A stretch of 64,000 bases of DNA from CBDFMR01 sp965249765 (GCA_965249765.1 CBDFMR010000005.1:2294001-2358000), one strand, 5' to 3'; positions 28,574 to 39,106 are shown, counted from the stretch's first letter. Notes: generated by a model not told the origin, from the letters alone. A program made the numbers and translations.

Positions 28574-31500
28574 ATGAGGCTTAAGACCGTAGAGATAAAA
28601 GGGTTCAAGAGTTTTGCCAATGACACCGTTCTGAATTTCAACGAGCAAGTTGTCGGAGTAGTAGGTCCTAATGGTTCCGGTAAATCTAATATCGTCGATG
28701 CGATAAGATGGGTACTTGGAGAACAGAAAGGAAGCGAACTAAGGCTCGACAAGATGACTGATGTCATCTTCAATGGGACTAAGTCTCGCAAGCCTGCAGG
28801 ATTGGCATCAGTAACAATCACCTTTGAAAACAACAAAGGGGTATTGCCTACTGAATATTCTAATGTTTCACTATCAAGATTACTTTACCGCACTGGAGAG
28901 AGTGAATACAGATTAAACAACGTCCCGTGTAGATTAAAGGACATTCGTAGTTTATTGATCGATACAGGTATCGGTTCCAACTCCTATGCAATCATTGCAT
29001 TGGGTATGGTAGACGACATCCTCGAGGATAAGATGCAAGCCAGGAGAAGAATGTTTGAGCAAGCGGCAGGTATCTCCAAGTACAAAATCAGGAAAAAGGA
29101 AACCTTATCCAAACTCAAGAGTACAAATGCTGATCTCGATAGAGTAGAGGACTTATTATTTGAGATAAAGGGAAATATGAAATCTCTTGAAAAGCAAGCC
29201 AGGAGAACCAAGAAGTATTTTGAGCTAAAAGATGAGTATAAGACCATGGCCATTTCCCATGCTCTAACGTCAGTAGAAGCATTTTGCATAAAGGACAAGG
29301 AGCTAAAAGCCCTTATTTCTAAGATGCAGGACGATCATAGAAAATTGGAAACAGAGATCACTACGAATGACGCCAGTCTCATAAAAGCTAGGAAAGACTT
29401 GCTGACGAAAGAAGAATCTCTGTCTCAGAGTCAACGTACCTTGTCAGAGTTTATGAATAACCTGCGAGACGATGAGGGTAAAAAGTCACTACTGGAACAA
29501 GAAGTAAACTACACAAAGCAAAATTTTACCAATAACAAAGATGCACTTGATAGGACCAGCATAATGGTAGAAAAGTTTCAAGGAGAGTTAGCAACACTTG
29601 AGAATTCATTGAAAATTGCTACTGATGATTATTCGGCAAATAAGATGAACCTCTCTAAGTCAGAATCTGCCCTTCAGTCCTTTAAATCTAAGTACGAATT
29701 AGCCAAGGGCGACTATGATACCATTTCACTTGAACGGAGTAAAAAGGAAACTCTAATTCACAATGTAGAAAAGGAAATTGCCATAGCCAAAATGCGCATC
29801 TCTAGTATAGAGAATGATCTGTCTTTGATTTCTACAGAGTATAAAGTGAATAGTGACGAGCAAAAAGAACTTGAAAAGTTTATCACGAGTATTTTTCAAG
29901 AAATAGAGAAGCTTACTGCAAAACTTGAAAAGCTTAGCCTACAGGAGTGTGAACGGAAAATTGCTCATGAAAACCTTATTGATCAGATAGAGAAGACCAA
30001 GGATGAAATTGTAAAATCTGACAGAGCAATTGACGCCAAACAGAATGAGTACGACCTACTCAAGAGTATGATTGAGAATCTTGAAGGATTTCCAGAGTCA
30101 GTTAAGTACCTCAGTAAAAGCTGGAAAAAGTCTGCTCCAATATTGTCTGATATTCTCGATGTAGATGAGAAGTATAGAACAGCTATTGAACAGTTTCTTG
30201 ACAGTTACCTCAATCATTATATTGTGACTGACATGTCACAGGCTAAGCAGGCAATACAATTGTTGAGAGAAGCCCAGAAAGGAAAGGCAAATTTTTTATT
30301 ATTGGATAGAATACCTAATGCAACTAGGTCATCGGGCAGAGATGGTCTTAGTCCGGCAATAGAGGTTGTGGGATGTGATATAAAGTATACCAAGCTGATT
30401 GAATATTTACTTCAAAATGTTTTCCTCACTGATGATGAAGATATTGCTATAAATGAGAATGAGATCATTTTGGCGTCTGATGGAGGATTGATTAGAAGTG
30501 ATTTTGTCGTGACGGGCGGATCTATAGGTCTTTTCGAGGGAAAAAGGATAGGGAGAGTTAAGCATCTTGAAAAGATCGAGAAAATGCTTCCCTCTTTACA
30601 GTCAAAGAAATTAGACCTTGAGAAAAAACTAAATCACGCTCTTAAAGAAGAATCGAAGTACAAGGAGAAATCACTCAGTTCAGAAATTAATCAGCTCAGT
30701 CAGCAAATAGCCGTACTTGCTGAGCAAAAGGTACATAAAAAAGCACTTCATGAACTGACATTAAATGAAAATCTCAATAAGCAGACAAAGGTCAAAAATT
30801 ATAAGTCTGAGAAGAATGATCTTCAAGAAAAGGTTGAAGTGCTTACAAGAGAACTCAAGAAACTCGGAGAAGACCATGCTAGTATGATGGTTCTTGAAGG
30901 AGATGGTGACCTTGATGGTTTAACTCAACAACTGGGTGCATTAAATGAGTCGTATAATAATGCTCAGATATTGACAATCCAACAGGAAAATAAAGTCTCA
31001 GCTCTCGGTAAAGAAATCGGTTTTATCAATAATCGTCTCAGCGAATCGATGCATAGACAAGACGATCTCAAGTCACAAATTTCACACCAAGAAAAATCTG
31101 TTGTAGACAATGAGAATGATCTCAAAGTACTTGATGAGAAACTGAGAGTTGCCTATGAAGAAAGATCGATGAGATCTGAGGGGATTCGTGAGATCGAGCA
31201 AAAGTTCTATAGTAGTAGAAAGGAAATTAATGATTCTGAGGATGCATTGAGGGAGATGAATCGCCGAATAAACCAGATTCAAGTAAGCATCAATAGATAT
31301 AAAGAAGATCTCAATGAGTTTAAATTCAAGATTAATACTGTAAATGAAAGACTCAAGATTGAGTTTGATCTGACTCTGGAGGACATTGGTGAATGGACAT
31401 TGGACGCTGAAACAGACTATGTGGCTCTTGAGGAGAAGATGACGAAACTTAGAAATAGTCTCAACAACTACGGTGAAATCAATCCGATGGCAGTAGAGGC

Positions 31501-32101
31501 ATTTGATGAAATGAATGAGCGATACGAGAGTATCACTGAGCAAAAAGAGGATATAGAGTCAGCAAGAAAATCATTGCTAGAGACGATGGAGGAGATTGAA
31601 AGTACAGCCACGCAGCTTTACATGGATGCTTTCAATCGAATAAGGGAGAATTTTGTCCAAGTATTTAGAAGCTTATTTACGGAAGATGACAATTGTGATC
31701 TTATTTTAATGGAACCAGATAATCCGCTAGAATCAGCCATTGAGATCATTGCTAAACCGAAAGGGAAAAGACCTATTTCTTTAAGTCAATTGTCAGGAGG
31801 AGAAAAAACACTTACTGCTACTGCATTGTTATTTGCGATTTACCTTCTTAAACCGGCACCATTCTGCATCTTTGACGAAGTGGATGCTCCCTTAGATGAC
31901 GCCAATATTCAGAAATTCAACAATATCGTCAAGACTTTCTCAAAAGACAGCCAGTTTGTTATTGTTACACATAACAAATCTACCATGGCTGAGGTAGATA
32001 TCCTCTATGGGGTATATATGCAAGAACAGGGTGTATCAGGTGTGAGTGCTGTGGACTTTAGGACTTTCGATCATCAACCGGTACTGGAGTCACTCAATTA
32101 G
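28574..32101 (+). CDS. smc: Chromosome segregation protein SMC
   Basis: The condensin ATPase that folds and separates chromosomes. At 1175 residues it is normal in length. Walker A GPNGSGKS is at 31-38, two long coiled-coil arms flank a hinge near residues 510-660 (VKYLSKSWKKSAPILSDIL to GGLIRSDFVVTGGSIGLFEG), and the C-terminal head has the ABC signature LSGGEKT (1073-1079) and Walker B with Asp1101 and Glu1102 (FDEVDAPLDD). The start is the ATG at 28574. No scpA or scpB gene is in the window. Confidence 0.97.
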   Translation: MRLKTVEIKGFKSFANDTVLNFNEQVVGVVGPNGSGKSNIVDAIRWVLGEQKGSELRLDKMTDVIFNGTKSRKPAGLASVTITFENNKGVLPTEYSNVSLSRLLYRTGESEYRLNNVPCRLKDIRSLLIDTGIGSNSYAIIALGMVDDILEDKMQARRRMFEQAAGISKYKIRKKETLSKLKSTNADLDRVEDLLFEIKGNMKSLEKQARRTKKYFELKDEYKTMAISHALTSVEAFCIKDKELKALISKMQDDHRKLETEITTNDASLIKARKDLLTKEESLSQSQRTLSEFMNNLRDDEGKKSLLEQEVNYTKQNFTNNKDALDRTSIMVEKFQGELATLENSLKIATDDYSANKMNLSKSESALQSFKSKYELAKGDYDTISLERSKKETLIHNVEKEIAIAKMRISSIENDLSLISTEYKVNSDEQKELEKFITSIFQEIEKLTAKLEKLSLQECERKIAHENLIDQIEKTKDEIVKSDRAIDAKQNEYDLLKSMIENLEGFPESVKYLSKSWKKSAPILSDILDVDEKYRTAIEQFLDSYLNHYIVTDMSQAKQAIQLLREAQKGKANFLLLDRIPNATRSSGRDGLSPAIEVVGCDIKYTKLIEYLLQNVFLTDDEDIAINENEIILASDGGLIRSDFVVTGGSIGLFEGKRIGRVKHLEKIEKMLPSLQSKKLDLEKKLNHALKEESKYKEKSLSSEINQLSQQIAVLAEQKVHKKALHELTLNENLNKQTKVKNYKSEKNDLQEKVEVLTRELKKLGEDHASMMVLEGDGDLDGLTQQLGALNESYNNAQILTIQQENKVSALGKEIGFINNRLSESMHRQDDLKSQISHQEKSVVDNENDLKVLDEKLRVAYEERSMRSEGIREIEQKFYSSRKEINDSEDALREMNRRINQIQVSINRYKEDLNEFKFKINTVNERLKIEFDLTLEDIGEWTLDAETDYVALEEKMTKLRNSLNNYGEINPMAVEAFDEMNERYESITEQKEDIESARKSLLETMEEIESTATQLYMDAFNRIRENFVQVFRSLFTEDDNCDLILMEPDNPLESAIEIIAKPKGKRPISLSQLSGGEKTLTATALLFAIYLLKPAPFCIFDEVDAPLDDANIQKFNNIVKTFSKDSQFVIVTHNKSTMAEVDILYGVYMQEQGVSGVSAVDFRTFDHQPVLESLN

Positions 32102-32108
32102 AATCAGG

Positions 32109-32785
32109 TCAATCGTCAGATACTTGATTGTTTACTGATTCAAAAAACTTCATAAGGTGTTTCTCCTTCTTTAACTTCGGTTTCTCTTTCTCAAACATTT
32201 TTTTCAATCGACGACTGCACTTAGTATTTCCAAGCATCTTCTTGTACTTACTGGGAAGTTTTATAACGTTCTTTCCATCTTTTATATAGTACGAGATCCG
32301 TTTCTTGATTGTATAATACTTATTACCAACTTGCAATGCCGCGTTGTAAGTAGGAGGGGATAAACTTGCGACTGTATACTTGTATAGAGGATATTTTCCC
32401 AATACAAGAACTTCCATCATTTTCAGTTTGTCGCCTCGTTCAACAAAACATATCCATGTCTAGATGACTTATCTACAATCACAAAGCTGTCTATGTATCG
32501 ACTTTCTATTGTGAATTCATCTCCACTAACAGTGATTACTGGTTCTTCAGCTATTGTAGTTGATAGATATGATCTCAGTCGGACTAAAATTTTTAGGCAC
32601 TATGTAGCCTTCCATACTATCTTTAAACAACATTCGGGAACCTTTGATTTTCTTAGCAAATGGTTTTGATCTTACCCTCAGACTCTTTTTTAGGAAATTG
32701 CTATGAGATCTACCAGACCTACCTCTTGAGCTTCAACTGAAGATAATAGAATGATGCTGAGAAGAATAGTCAGGAGATGTTTCAT
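32109..32785 (-). pseudogene. Decayed secreted-protein gene with three frameshifts
   Basis: Reading the minus strand from ATG 32785 gives a normal signal peptide (MKHLLTILLSIILLSSVEAQ), but the frame hits a stop after 31 codons. Coding then continues in three further frames: from RSGRSHSNFLKKSLR to KDSMEGYIVP, then SYLSTTIAEEPVITVSGDEF to SSRHGYVLLNE, and finally DKLKMMEVLVLGKYPLYKY to the stop at 32109. The last part alone is a 103-residue open frame. Joined, the pieces make a secreted protein of about 210-220 residues with a basic C-terminus. The shifts lie near A-runs around 32670, 32600 and 32425. It is a decayed gene or a stretch with sequencing indels; family unknown. Confidence 0.7.
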
Positions 32786-32909
32786 GCCAAAATTTTGATA
32801 CTGCAATATATTACTGATGATTCAATTTTCTGTAGAATGTGAGGATTTCTTACTTAACAAACCGTAAATTAAACATCAGTATACAATCCAGACAAACACA
32901 AAGAAGAAT

Positions 32910-33539
32910 CTAAAATTTAAACCCCACAGTAAAAATCAACCTTTCCGAACTGTCATCAAAAGCATATGGATTACCGTCGACCGTGATATGATCTCCAAGT
33001 TTTGACAAGTTGCCTTCGTAAGTTACACGCAGTCTCAGTTTCCAAAAATCCACGCCACCGCCAACATGGAATCCGTAAGTGGCATTTTTAAATTTTTGTT
33101 CATAACCGTTTATGTCCGTTAACTCAGAAGTACTGTTAATATATAAATGTGCGACAGGACCACCTTCTAATCTTAAGAAAGCTAATTTCATGCCTATCAA
33201 GACAGGAATGTCTAGGTAGTTGTATGACTCGTTTTTTATGACCTCAAATGGTCCGTTTTCATCAAAATCTTCAAGAAGATAATTTACCCTCGCCGAATTA
33301 AAAACTACTGATGGCTCTATATAAAAGCCTAGAAGACTTACTCGTGTATACAACCCAAAGTGAATACCATACTCGGAGTCCAAAAAATTGAGCTTATAAG
33401 TATTGTCACCAGATGATATGACGATGCCCTCAGACACGAGATCCGAGGAATGCAGACCTGCTTTAATTCCTGCCTCAAATTGGGCATTGACAGATGCTAG
33501 AGAGAGTAAAAACGGAAGGACGATTAGGTGTCTTTTCAT
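32910..33539 (-). CDS. Outer-membrane beta-barrel protein
   Basis: A 209-residue secreted protein with signal peptide cleaved after VNA, then repeated amphipathic beta strands ending in FTVGFKF with a C-terminal Phe, the outer-membrane insertion signal. This is the general PorT/OMP_b-brl type of the Bacteroidota: GIKAGLHSSDLVSEG is the usual first strand pair, and FHVGGGVDFWKLRLRVTYEG a late one. It stands alone and shares the upstream region with the divergent engB gene. Function unknown. Confidence 0.82.
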   Translation of the reverse strand: MKRHLIVLPFLLSLASVNAQFEAGIKAGLHSSDLVSEGIVISSGDNTYKLNFLDSEYGIHFGLYTRVSLLGFYIEPSVVFNSARVNYLLEDFDENGPFEVIKNESYNYLDIPVLIGMKLAFLRLEGGPVAHLYINSTSELTDINGYEQKFKNATYGFHVGGGVDFWKLRLRVTYEGNLSKLGDHITVDGNPYAFDDSSERLIFTVGFKF

Positions 33540-33606
33540 TGTAATTGTATTAAGTTGTCATTGATGATGATATGTATTAAACGAACCTCAGTCACAAACG
33601 TTATGG

Positions 33607-33614
33607 TATCTTTG
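33607..33614 (+). promoter_or_regulatory. Candidate -7 element for engB and following genes
   Basis: TATCTTTG matches TAnnTTTG, 55 bases before the ATG at 33670. No clear -33. Confidence 0.4.
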
Positions 33615-33669
33615 CAATCTTAAGAGAAACTTAATCATATTAAGTAATTATTTAATATGTACAAAAAGA

Positions 33670-34278
33670 ATGCCTAAAGTGATCAATATCAAGAATGTAG
33701 AGTTTTTGACTAGTAAGGAAAGTGTAGAAACTTGCCCTGATATCACATTGCCGGAGTATGCTTTCATAGGTCGTTCTAATGTAGGAAAGTCAACTTTGAT
33801 CAATTTTTTGGCTGGAAGAAAGGAATTGGCACGAGTATCTAAGACTCCCGGAAAGACACAACTGATCAATTACTTCATGGTCAATGAGGAGTGGAATCTC
33901 GTCGATTTGCCGGGCTATGGATATGCTCAGATATCAAGAAAATCCAGGAAAAAGTGGTTAATAATGATCAATGACTATCTTGAGAAGAGAGAACAGTTGA
34001 TGACAACTTTCATCCTGCTAGATGGTAGGATTGATCTACAAAAGATAGATCTTGACTTTATCAACTCTTTAGGTGAGAAGGGAATCCCTTTTTCAATAGT
34101 CATGACTAAGATTGATGGTGTCAAGAGAAGGCTAAGAGAGGCAACTGTTGCCAGATTTGAAGCAGAATTAGGTAAGTATTGGAATGAACTTCCCCCTTTG
34201 TTTTTGACAAGTTCCGTAGAAAAATTGGGACGAGAGGAAATATTGTCATATATCGAGGAATTGAATCATTTTTTTTAA
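33670..34278 (+). CDS. engB: Ribosome biogenesis GTPase YihA/YsxC/EngB
   Basis: A GTPase needed for late large-subunit assembly. G1 GRSNVGKS (34-41), switch I SKTPGKTQ, G3 DLPG (79-82) and G4 TKID (146-149) are present, and the 202-residue length is normal. It heads a group of three same-strand genes (engB, acyltransferase, exonuclease) with 23 bases to the next gene. Confidence 0.95.
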   Translation: MPKVINIKNVEFLTSKESVETCPDITLPEYAFIGRSNVGKSTLINFLAGRKELARVSKTPGKTQLINYFMVNEEWNLVDLPGYGYAQISRKSRKKWLIMINDYLEKREQLMTTFILLDGRIDLQKIDLDFINSLGEKGIPFSIVMTKIDGVKRRLREATVARFEAELGKYWNELPPLFLTSSVEKLGREEILSYIEELNHFF

Positions 34279-34301
34279 TTTTTGTCTACTAACAACGCAG
34301 A

Positions 34302-36002
34302 TTGAGCACCATAAGGGAAAATATAATCCCCAATCTTGAAGATTGGCCAATATATAAAATTCACAAAGAGCACGCCTCTTTTGTCGATGCACTTAACAAG
34401 GAAAGTCTAGCACGCATTCGCGGACAGATATCTGAGGATTTAGAATCCCTTCTAAACAAAACCGTATATCTTGAAAAATTAAGGACTAAGAACAACCCCT
34501 TGAAAGTTGATCCATCTGATGATAAGACCTATTGGTACTCGTTGTCTCAAGAAATCAAAAATGCTGGCCAAAGCCCAGATAAGGATGCTTCCCTTAATAC
34601 CATCCTGGAAAGGATAGTCAATCGATATAATGAGGAAATCGTAGGGTCCTTTAAAATCAAGACTTACAATTTTGCAACGAGGTCTATTACTTCATTCTTG
34701 AAGAGAATTTTGCTTCCTGCATTCAAGGGTAGACTTTGGCCCATGTGGGGAAGGAAGAAAGATGTCCTGAGCCGTCTTAAGGTTATAGGAATGATTGATG
34801 AGACTAGGTCACTTGTAGGTAAAGGAACTGTAGTAGTGGTGCCCACACATTTCAGCAATCTTGATTCTATTTTGATCGGTTATACGCTTGATGAGGTAGT
34901 AGGGCTACCGGCATTTTCTTTTGCCGCTGGTCTCAACCTTTATGACTATGAGATCGTGGGTTACTTTATCAATAGGCTCGGTGCATACAAGATTGATCGA
35001 AGGAAAAAGAATCCCATTTATCTGCAATGCATAAAAACAATGACTACACTCTCACTGATAAAGGGTGTAAATAACATTTTTTTTCCTGGTGGAACAAGGT
35101 CTCGGTCGGGGTCCATCGAGGATAAATTGAAACTTGGACTTTTGGGATCAATTGTCGAGGCTCAACGAAAATCCTTTGAGATGGATAAGGATCACAGGAT
35201 TTTTGTAGTTCCTTTAGTGGTAAGTTATCACAATGTATTAGAGGCAAAGGGTCTTATTGACCAGCACTTAGTGAGGGCTGGTAGAGAAAAGTATATAAGA
35301 TCTCGAGATGTAGTAGGAAGGTGGCCTAAAATAAGAGAATTCATTCGGTCCTACTATAAGTCGGATAGTGAGATAACACTCAGTTTAGGGGCACCTATGG
35401 ATGCTCTAGGAAATAAAGTCAACATGGACGGGGAAAGTAGAGATGAAAGGGGAGAGACCATCAATGTAAAAAATTACTTTTCGGCAGGAGGAAATGTAGT
35501 TGCCAATCCACAACGAGAATCAATTTATACGAAGATTCTAGGAACAAGAATAGCAGAGTGTTTTTTGAAAGACAACGTCGTACTGAGTAGTCACCTGGTT
35601 GCTTTTATTGTCTTCCAATACTTTAGGCAACTCCATGCGGACAAGGAATTCTATAGCTTCCTTAATACACCGACTGATGACTTGGTAATTTCTCTTAAGG
35701 AACTGGAAGAACTCGTTGTATTACATTTGTCTAATTTAAAAGGAATGCGCGACTTAGGAAAATTGAAGTTAAGTGATCAATTAGACAACAGCCCAAAAGA
35801 AATAATTTTTGATGCCATAGAAAAACTCTCTTACTTTCATTATTTGAAGCCACTGGTATTAAAGAAAAATGATAAAGTCACTAGCCAAGATCTGCGCCTA
35901 CTCTTCTTTTATCATAATAGAATGGCTGGTTATGAATTGGACAAAACCATACCTTGGCCTATACATTGTAGTATCCCTCAAGTCCAAAATAGCATAGTAT
36001 GA
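34302..36002 (+). CDS. Large acyltransferase of the PlsB/PlsC superfamily
   Basis: A 566-residue acyl-transfer enzyme for phospholipid synthesis, acting on glycerol-3-phosphate or lysophosphatidate at the membrane. The catalytic HxxxxD block is HFSNLD (His183-Asp188) in VVVPTHFSNLDSILIG; block 3 is FFPGGTRSRSGSIEDKLKLG, with the phosphate-binding Gly-Thr-Arg; the final block VVPLVVSYHNVLEA follows. It is longer than usual PlsC (about 240 residues), with a C-terminal helical half as in PlsB-type enzymes. The start is TTG at 34302. The last 4 bases overlap the exonuclease gene (ATGA). Confidence 0.85.
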   Translation: MSTIRENIIPNLEDWPIYKIHKEHASFVDALNKESLARIRGQISEDLESLLNKTVYLEKLRTKNNPLKVDPSDDKTYWYSLSQEIKNAGQSPDKDASLNTILERIVNRYNEEIVGSFKIKTYNFATRSITSFLKRILLPAFKGRLWPMWGRKKDVLSRLKVIGMIDETRSLVGKGTVVVVPTHFSNLDSILIGYTLDEVVGLPAFSFAAGLNLYDYEIVGYFINRLGAYKIDRRKKNPIYLQCIKTMTTLSLIKGVNNIFFPGGTRSRSGSIEDKLKLGLLGSIVEAQRKSFEMDKDHRIFVVPLVVSYHNVLEAKGLIDQHLVRAGREKYIRSRDVVGRWPKIREFIRSYYKSDSEITLSLGAPMDALGNKVNMDGESRDERGETINVKNYFSAGGNVVANPQRESIYTKILGTRIAECFLKDNVVLSSHLVAFIVFQYFRQLHADKEFYSFLNTPTDDLVISLKELEELVVLHLSNLKGMRDLGKLKLSDQLDNSPKEIIFDAIEKLSYFHYLKPLVLKKNDKVTSQDLRLLFFYHNRMAGYELDKTIPWPIHCSIPQVQNSIV

Positions 36003-36541
36003 TTTTTATTATTTACGATTTGGAAGCTACATGTTGGCTTGGGAGACCGCCGGGTGGATATAACGAGATTATTGAAATAGGAGCCTTTAAAATTAATATG
36101 TTTGGTGAAGTTGTAGGAAAATTTAGCAGATTTGTCAAACCAACCGTCAACCCTATCTTATCTGGATTTTGTAAAAAGTTGACAAAAATAGAACAAACCG
36201 ATGTCGACAAGGCTGCTTCTTTTCCCTATGTAATTGATGATTTTAAAGATTGGATTTTCGAGGAAAGTGAAGATTACATTCTTGGTAGTTGGGGTAAATT
36301 TGATAAACAGTTAATAATCAACGATTGTGAATTGCATAGATTGGAGCATGAGTGGGTAGAGCCTCATATAAATGTAAAGAAGCAATACCATACCAATCGG
36401 AAAAATGAAAAAGAGAGAGGATTAAAAGTTTCGCTGGAGAAAGAAGGCTTAGAATTTTCAGGAATAGAACATCGTGCAATCTCTGACGCAGAAAATCTCT
36501 CCAAAATTTTCATTAAGTATATAGATGAATGGGTTTACTAA
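35999..36541 (+). CDS. DEDDh 3'-5' exonuclease domain protein
   Basis: A 180-residue exonuclease of the KapD/ERI-1-like type. All catalytic acids are visible: Asp7 and Glu9 (IYDLEATCW), Asp102 (GKFDKQL), His158 and Asp163 (EHRAISDAEN). It acts on RNA or DNA 3' ends in a metal-dependent way. It is translationally coupled to the acyltransferase gene by an ATGA overlap. The bases to 36623 hold no further gene. Confidence 0.9.
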   Translation: MIFIIYDLEATCWLGRPPGGYNEIIEIGAFKINMFGEVVGKFSRFVKPTVNPILSGFCKKLTKIEQTDVDKAASFPYVIDDFKDWIFEESEDYILGSWGKFDKQLIINDCELHRLEHEWVEPHINVKKQYHTNRKNEKERGLKVSLEKEGLEFSGIEHRAISDAENLSKIFIKYIDEWVY

Positions 36542-36623
36542 TCCATTATTCTAATTGTACATAATTTCATTCCATGGATTTTACGTGGTAATTTGGCTGT
36601 GATCATGTAATTTGTGGAAATAG

Positions 36624-37445
36624 ATGGCAACTAGAAAGTTCGAAGGCAAAAGATACAACAAGACTCAGGTCGGAATTACGGAAGACTTGCTCAGCGTAGA
36701 AGAAGCTCTACAAATAAATATTAATTTAAGCCCATTTACTATCACCATGAGGACGCCAGGCGACGATAAGAATCTCGTCTGGGGTTTGCTTCACTCTGAG
36801 GGGGTCTTAAATGATGTCAACGTATTGCCAGAAATCAAATTATCACAAGAAGAAGGTAGCATTGTAACTGTTGCTGACCTATTTGTCCCAGAAGAACAAT
36901 TAGGTCCAGGATATATGAGCAGTAGAAGCCTTATGTCAGTGTCTTCATGCGGAATGTGCGGAAAGACAGAGTTTGAAATATTATCTTCAAGTGATACAAA
37001 GTTGGTGACAGATCATCAACTGGATGTTGAGATATTACAAGAGCTATTCCAAATAATGAATTCTCTTCAGAGCAATTTTCAGCGATCTGGCGGTACTCAT
37101 GCTGCTGTTGCATTCACCAGTGAGGGACACTTATTGAGCTCGATGGAAGATATTGGTCGACACAATGCAGTCGACAAAGTTGTGGGAGAATTGATACGAA
37201 CTCAAGTTCTAAACAAGGCAGAATGCCTCATCGTAAGCGGACGTATTTCTTATGAAATTGTATTGAAGTGTTATAAAGCTAGCATACCCTTCTTAGCAGC
37301 GGTTTCAGCTCCATCAACAATGGCGGTAGACTATGCACAAGAGCTAGGGATTACACTTTTTGCATTTTGTAGAGATCAGAGAGCTACCTGTTATTCAAAC
37401 ATGCATCGTGTAAAAAAGGCGAAGCAAATAATGAAAATGACTTAA
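36624..37445 (+). CDS. fdhD: Formate dehydrogenase accessory sulfurtransferase
   Basis: FdhD carries sulfur from IscS to the molybdenum or tungsten cofactor of formate dehydrogenase, without which the enzyme is inactive. The cysteine motif SSCGMCGK (Cys109, Cys112) and the IGRHNAVDKVVGEL block are typical. The 273-residue length is normal. It is 8 bases upstream of the formate dehydrogenase beta gene, so cofactor maturation and enzyme are made from one operon. Confidence 0.95.
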   Translation: MATRKFEGKRYNKTQVGITEDLLSVEEALQININLSPFTITMRTPGDDKNLVWGLLHSEGVLNDVNVLPEIKLSQEEGSIVTVADLFVPEEQLGPGYMSSRSLMSVSSCGMCGKTEFEILSSSDTKLVTDHQLDVEILQELFQIMNSLQSNFQRSGGTHAAVAFTSEGHLLSSMEDIGRHNAVDKVVGELIRTQVLNKAECLIVSGRISYEIVLKCYKASIPFLAAVSAPSTMAVDYAQELGITLFAFCRDQRATCYSNMHRVKKAKQIMKMT

Positions 37446-37453
37446 CCGATATC

Positions 37454-39106
37454 ATGTCAAAGAATTTAAGCGAATTATCTGGAAGAAAAGGACTGGCGGA
37501 AAATCTCTTTAACAAGCTGGGAGAACTAGCTCAATCAACCGGAACACCGAGCATTGAAGAGTTGGATAAACTGGCTGATGAATTTCTCATAGGCAAGGCC
37601 AATACCTATGGCACAGCCACTTTTTATGATTTCTTGAAACCAGAAAACAAGGGGAAAAAGGTGTACGTATGTAATGGCACGGCTTGCGTATGTGCTGATA
37701 CCCAAAGTGGAGTTTCGAAGAAATTAACCGATCACTTTGCTCAAGATGAGATAGGACACATGACCTGCTTGGGTAGGTGTCACGAGAACAGCTCATTTCA
37801 GTACAAAGGGAATAATTACTCCGGCAATGCCATCAATAGCATTGAAGAGATTATTAATAATGAAGGAAGTGAAAACGTTGATGACTATAAAGTTGAGGCC
37901 AGTGGCACAGAAATATTAACACGATCATTTACGACGATATCGGATTACTATGCTCCTTTTATAGAGACTTTAAAATCGGATTCCGATTCTATTCTCACTG
38001 AGATAAAGACTTCCGGATTAAGAGGACGAGGCGGAGCTGGTTTTCCTATGGGATTGAAATTGGAATTTTGTCGAAACGAAGAGAACGAAACCAAGTTCAT
38101 CATATGTAATGCCGATGAGGGCGATCCAGGAGCGTATTCTGATAGATACCTACTTGAAAAAAGACCTCATTCTGTACTTTTTGGTATGCTCATTTCAGGA
38201 TATATCACTGGGGCCAACTATGGCGCACTGTATATTCGAGCTGAGTATCCTGACGCTGCCGATATTTGTCAAAAGGCTATAGATGAATTACGTGATGCAG
38301 AATTGATTGGTGACAATATTCATGATAGTGATTTCAATTTTGATTTCAAGATCATCCGCGCACAAGGATCATATATATGCGGAGAAGAAACAGCTCTGAT
38401 CAATTCTATTGAAGGGCAAAGACCAGAAATACGCATAAGGCCGCCTTACCCTGCACAACGTGGGCTATTCAATAAACCGACTGTAGTAAACAATGTAGAA
38501 ACCCTTGCAGCACTTCATTACATTGTCATGAATGGGGGAGAAGCCTGGAAAAAGATTGGCACTCCCGAGTCGTCCGGTACCAAGTTGATTAGCTTGGATG
38601 GGATGTTCAATATGCCTGGGATCTATGAAGTAGAAATGGGGACACCCCTCAGTGTTGTGATCAATAAATTAGGAGGTGGATTTAGAAAACCAGTAAAAGC
38701 TATACAAATCGGAGGACCACTAGGTGGCTTGGTGCCCATCTCGAAAATTAATGACCTTACTGTGGATTTTGAGTCTTTTTCAAAAAATGGATTTCTATTG
38801 GGTCACGCTTCATTTGTATGCGTTCCCTCAGAATTTTCTATGGTCAAATTTATGGAATACTTGTTTGAGTTTGCAGCTTACGAGAGTTGTGGGAAATGTT
38901 TCCCTTGTAGACTTGGTACCAAGAGAGGGAAAGAGATGCTTACCAGAGCGGTAAGTTCTGACTATAAGATCGATAAGGAATTATTTAACGACTTGCTCAT
39001 GACATTAGAGCAGGGCTCCCTTTGTGCACATGGCGGAGGTATACCACTTCCTATAAGAAATGCCATGGAATATTTTGAAGACGAGCTAAAACAGTATTTT
39101 GAATAA
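37454..39106 (+). CDS. NAD-linked formate dehydrogenase beta subunit, fused NuoE-NuoF type
   Basis: A 550-residue electron-transfer subunit that takes electrons from the catalytic subunit through iron-sulfur centres and FMN to NAD+. Residues about 1-140 are a NuoE-like thioredoxin-fold 2Fe-2S domain (Cys73, Cys78, Cys105, Cys109). Residues about 160-550 are NuoF-like: RGRGGAGFPMGLKLEF binds NAD, NADEGDPGAYSDRYLLEKRPH binds FMN, and ESCGKCFPCRLGTKRG plus SLCAHGGG bind a 4Fe-4S cluster. The fusion of NuoE and NuoF is normal for soluble NAD-dependent formate dehydrogenases and hydrogenases. It sits between fdhD and the alpha gene. Confidence 0.93.
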   Translation: MSKNLSELSGRKGLAENLFNKLGELAQSTGTPSIEELDKLADEFLIGKANTYGTATFYDFLKPENKGKKVYVCNGTACVCADTQSGVSKKLTDHFAQDEIGHMTCLGRCHENSSFQYKGNNYSGNAINSIEEIINNEGSENVDDYKVEASGTEILTRSFTTISDYYAPFIETLKSDSDSILTEIKTSGLRGRGGAGFPMGLKLEFCRNEENETKFIICNADEGDPGAYSDRYLLEKRPHSVLFGMLISGYITGANYGALYIRAEYPDAADICQKAIDELRDAELIGDNIHDSDFNFDFKIIRAQGSYICGEETALINSIEGQRPEIRIRPPYPAQRGLFNKPTVVNNVETLAALHYIVMNGGEAWKKIGTPESSGTKLISLDGMFNMPGIYEVEMGTPLSVVINKLGGGFRKPVKAIQIGGPLGGLVPISKINDLTVDFESFSKNGFLLGHASFVCVPSEFSMVKFMEYLFEFAAYESCGKCFPCRLGTKRGKEMLTRAVSSDYKIDKELFNDLLMTLEQGSLCAHGGGIPLPIRNAMEYFEDELKQYFE

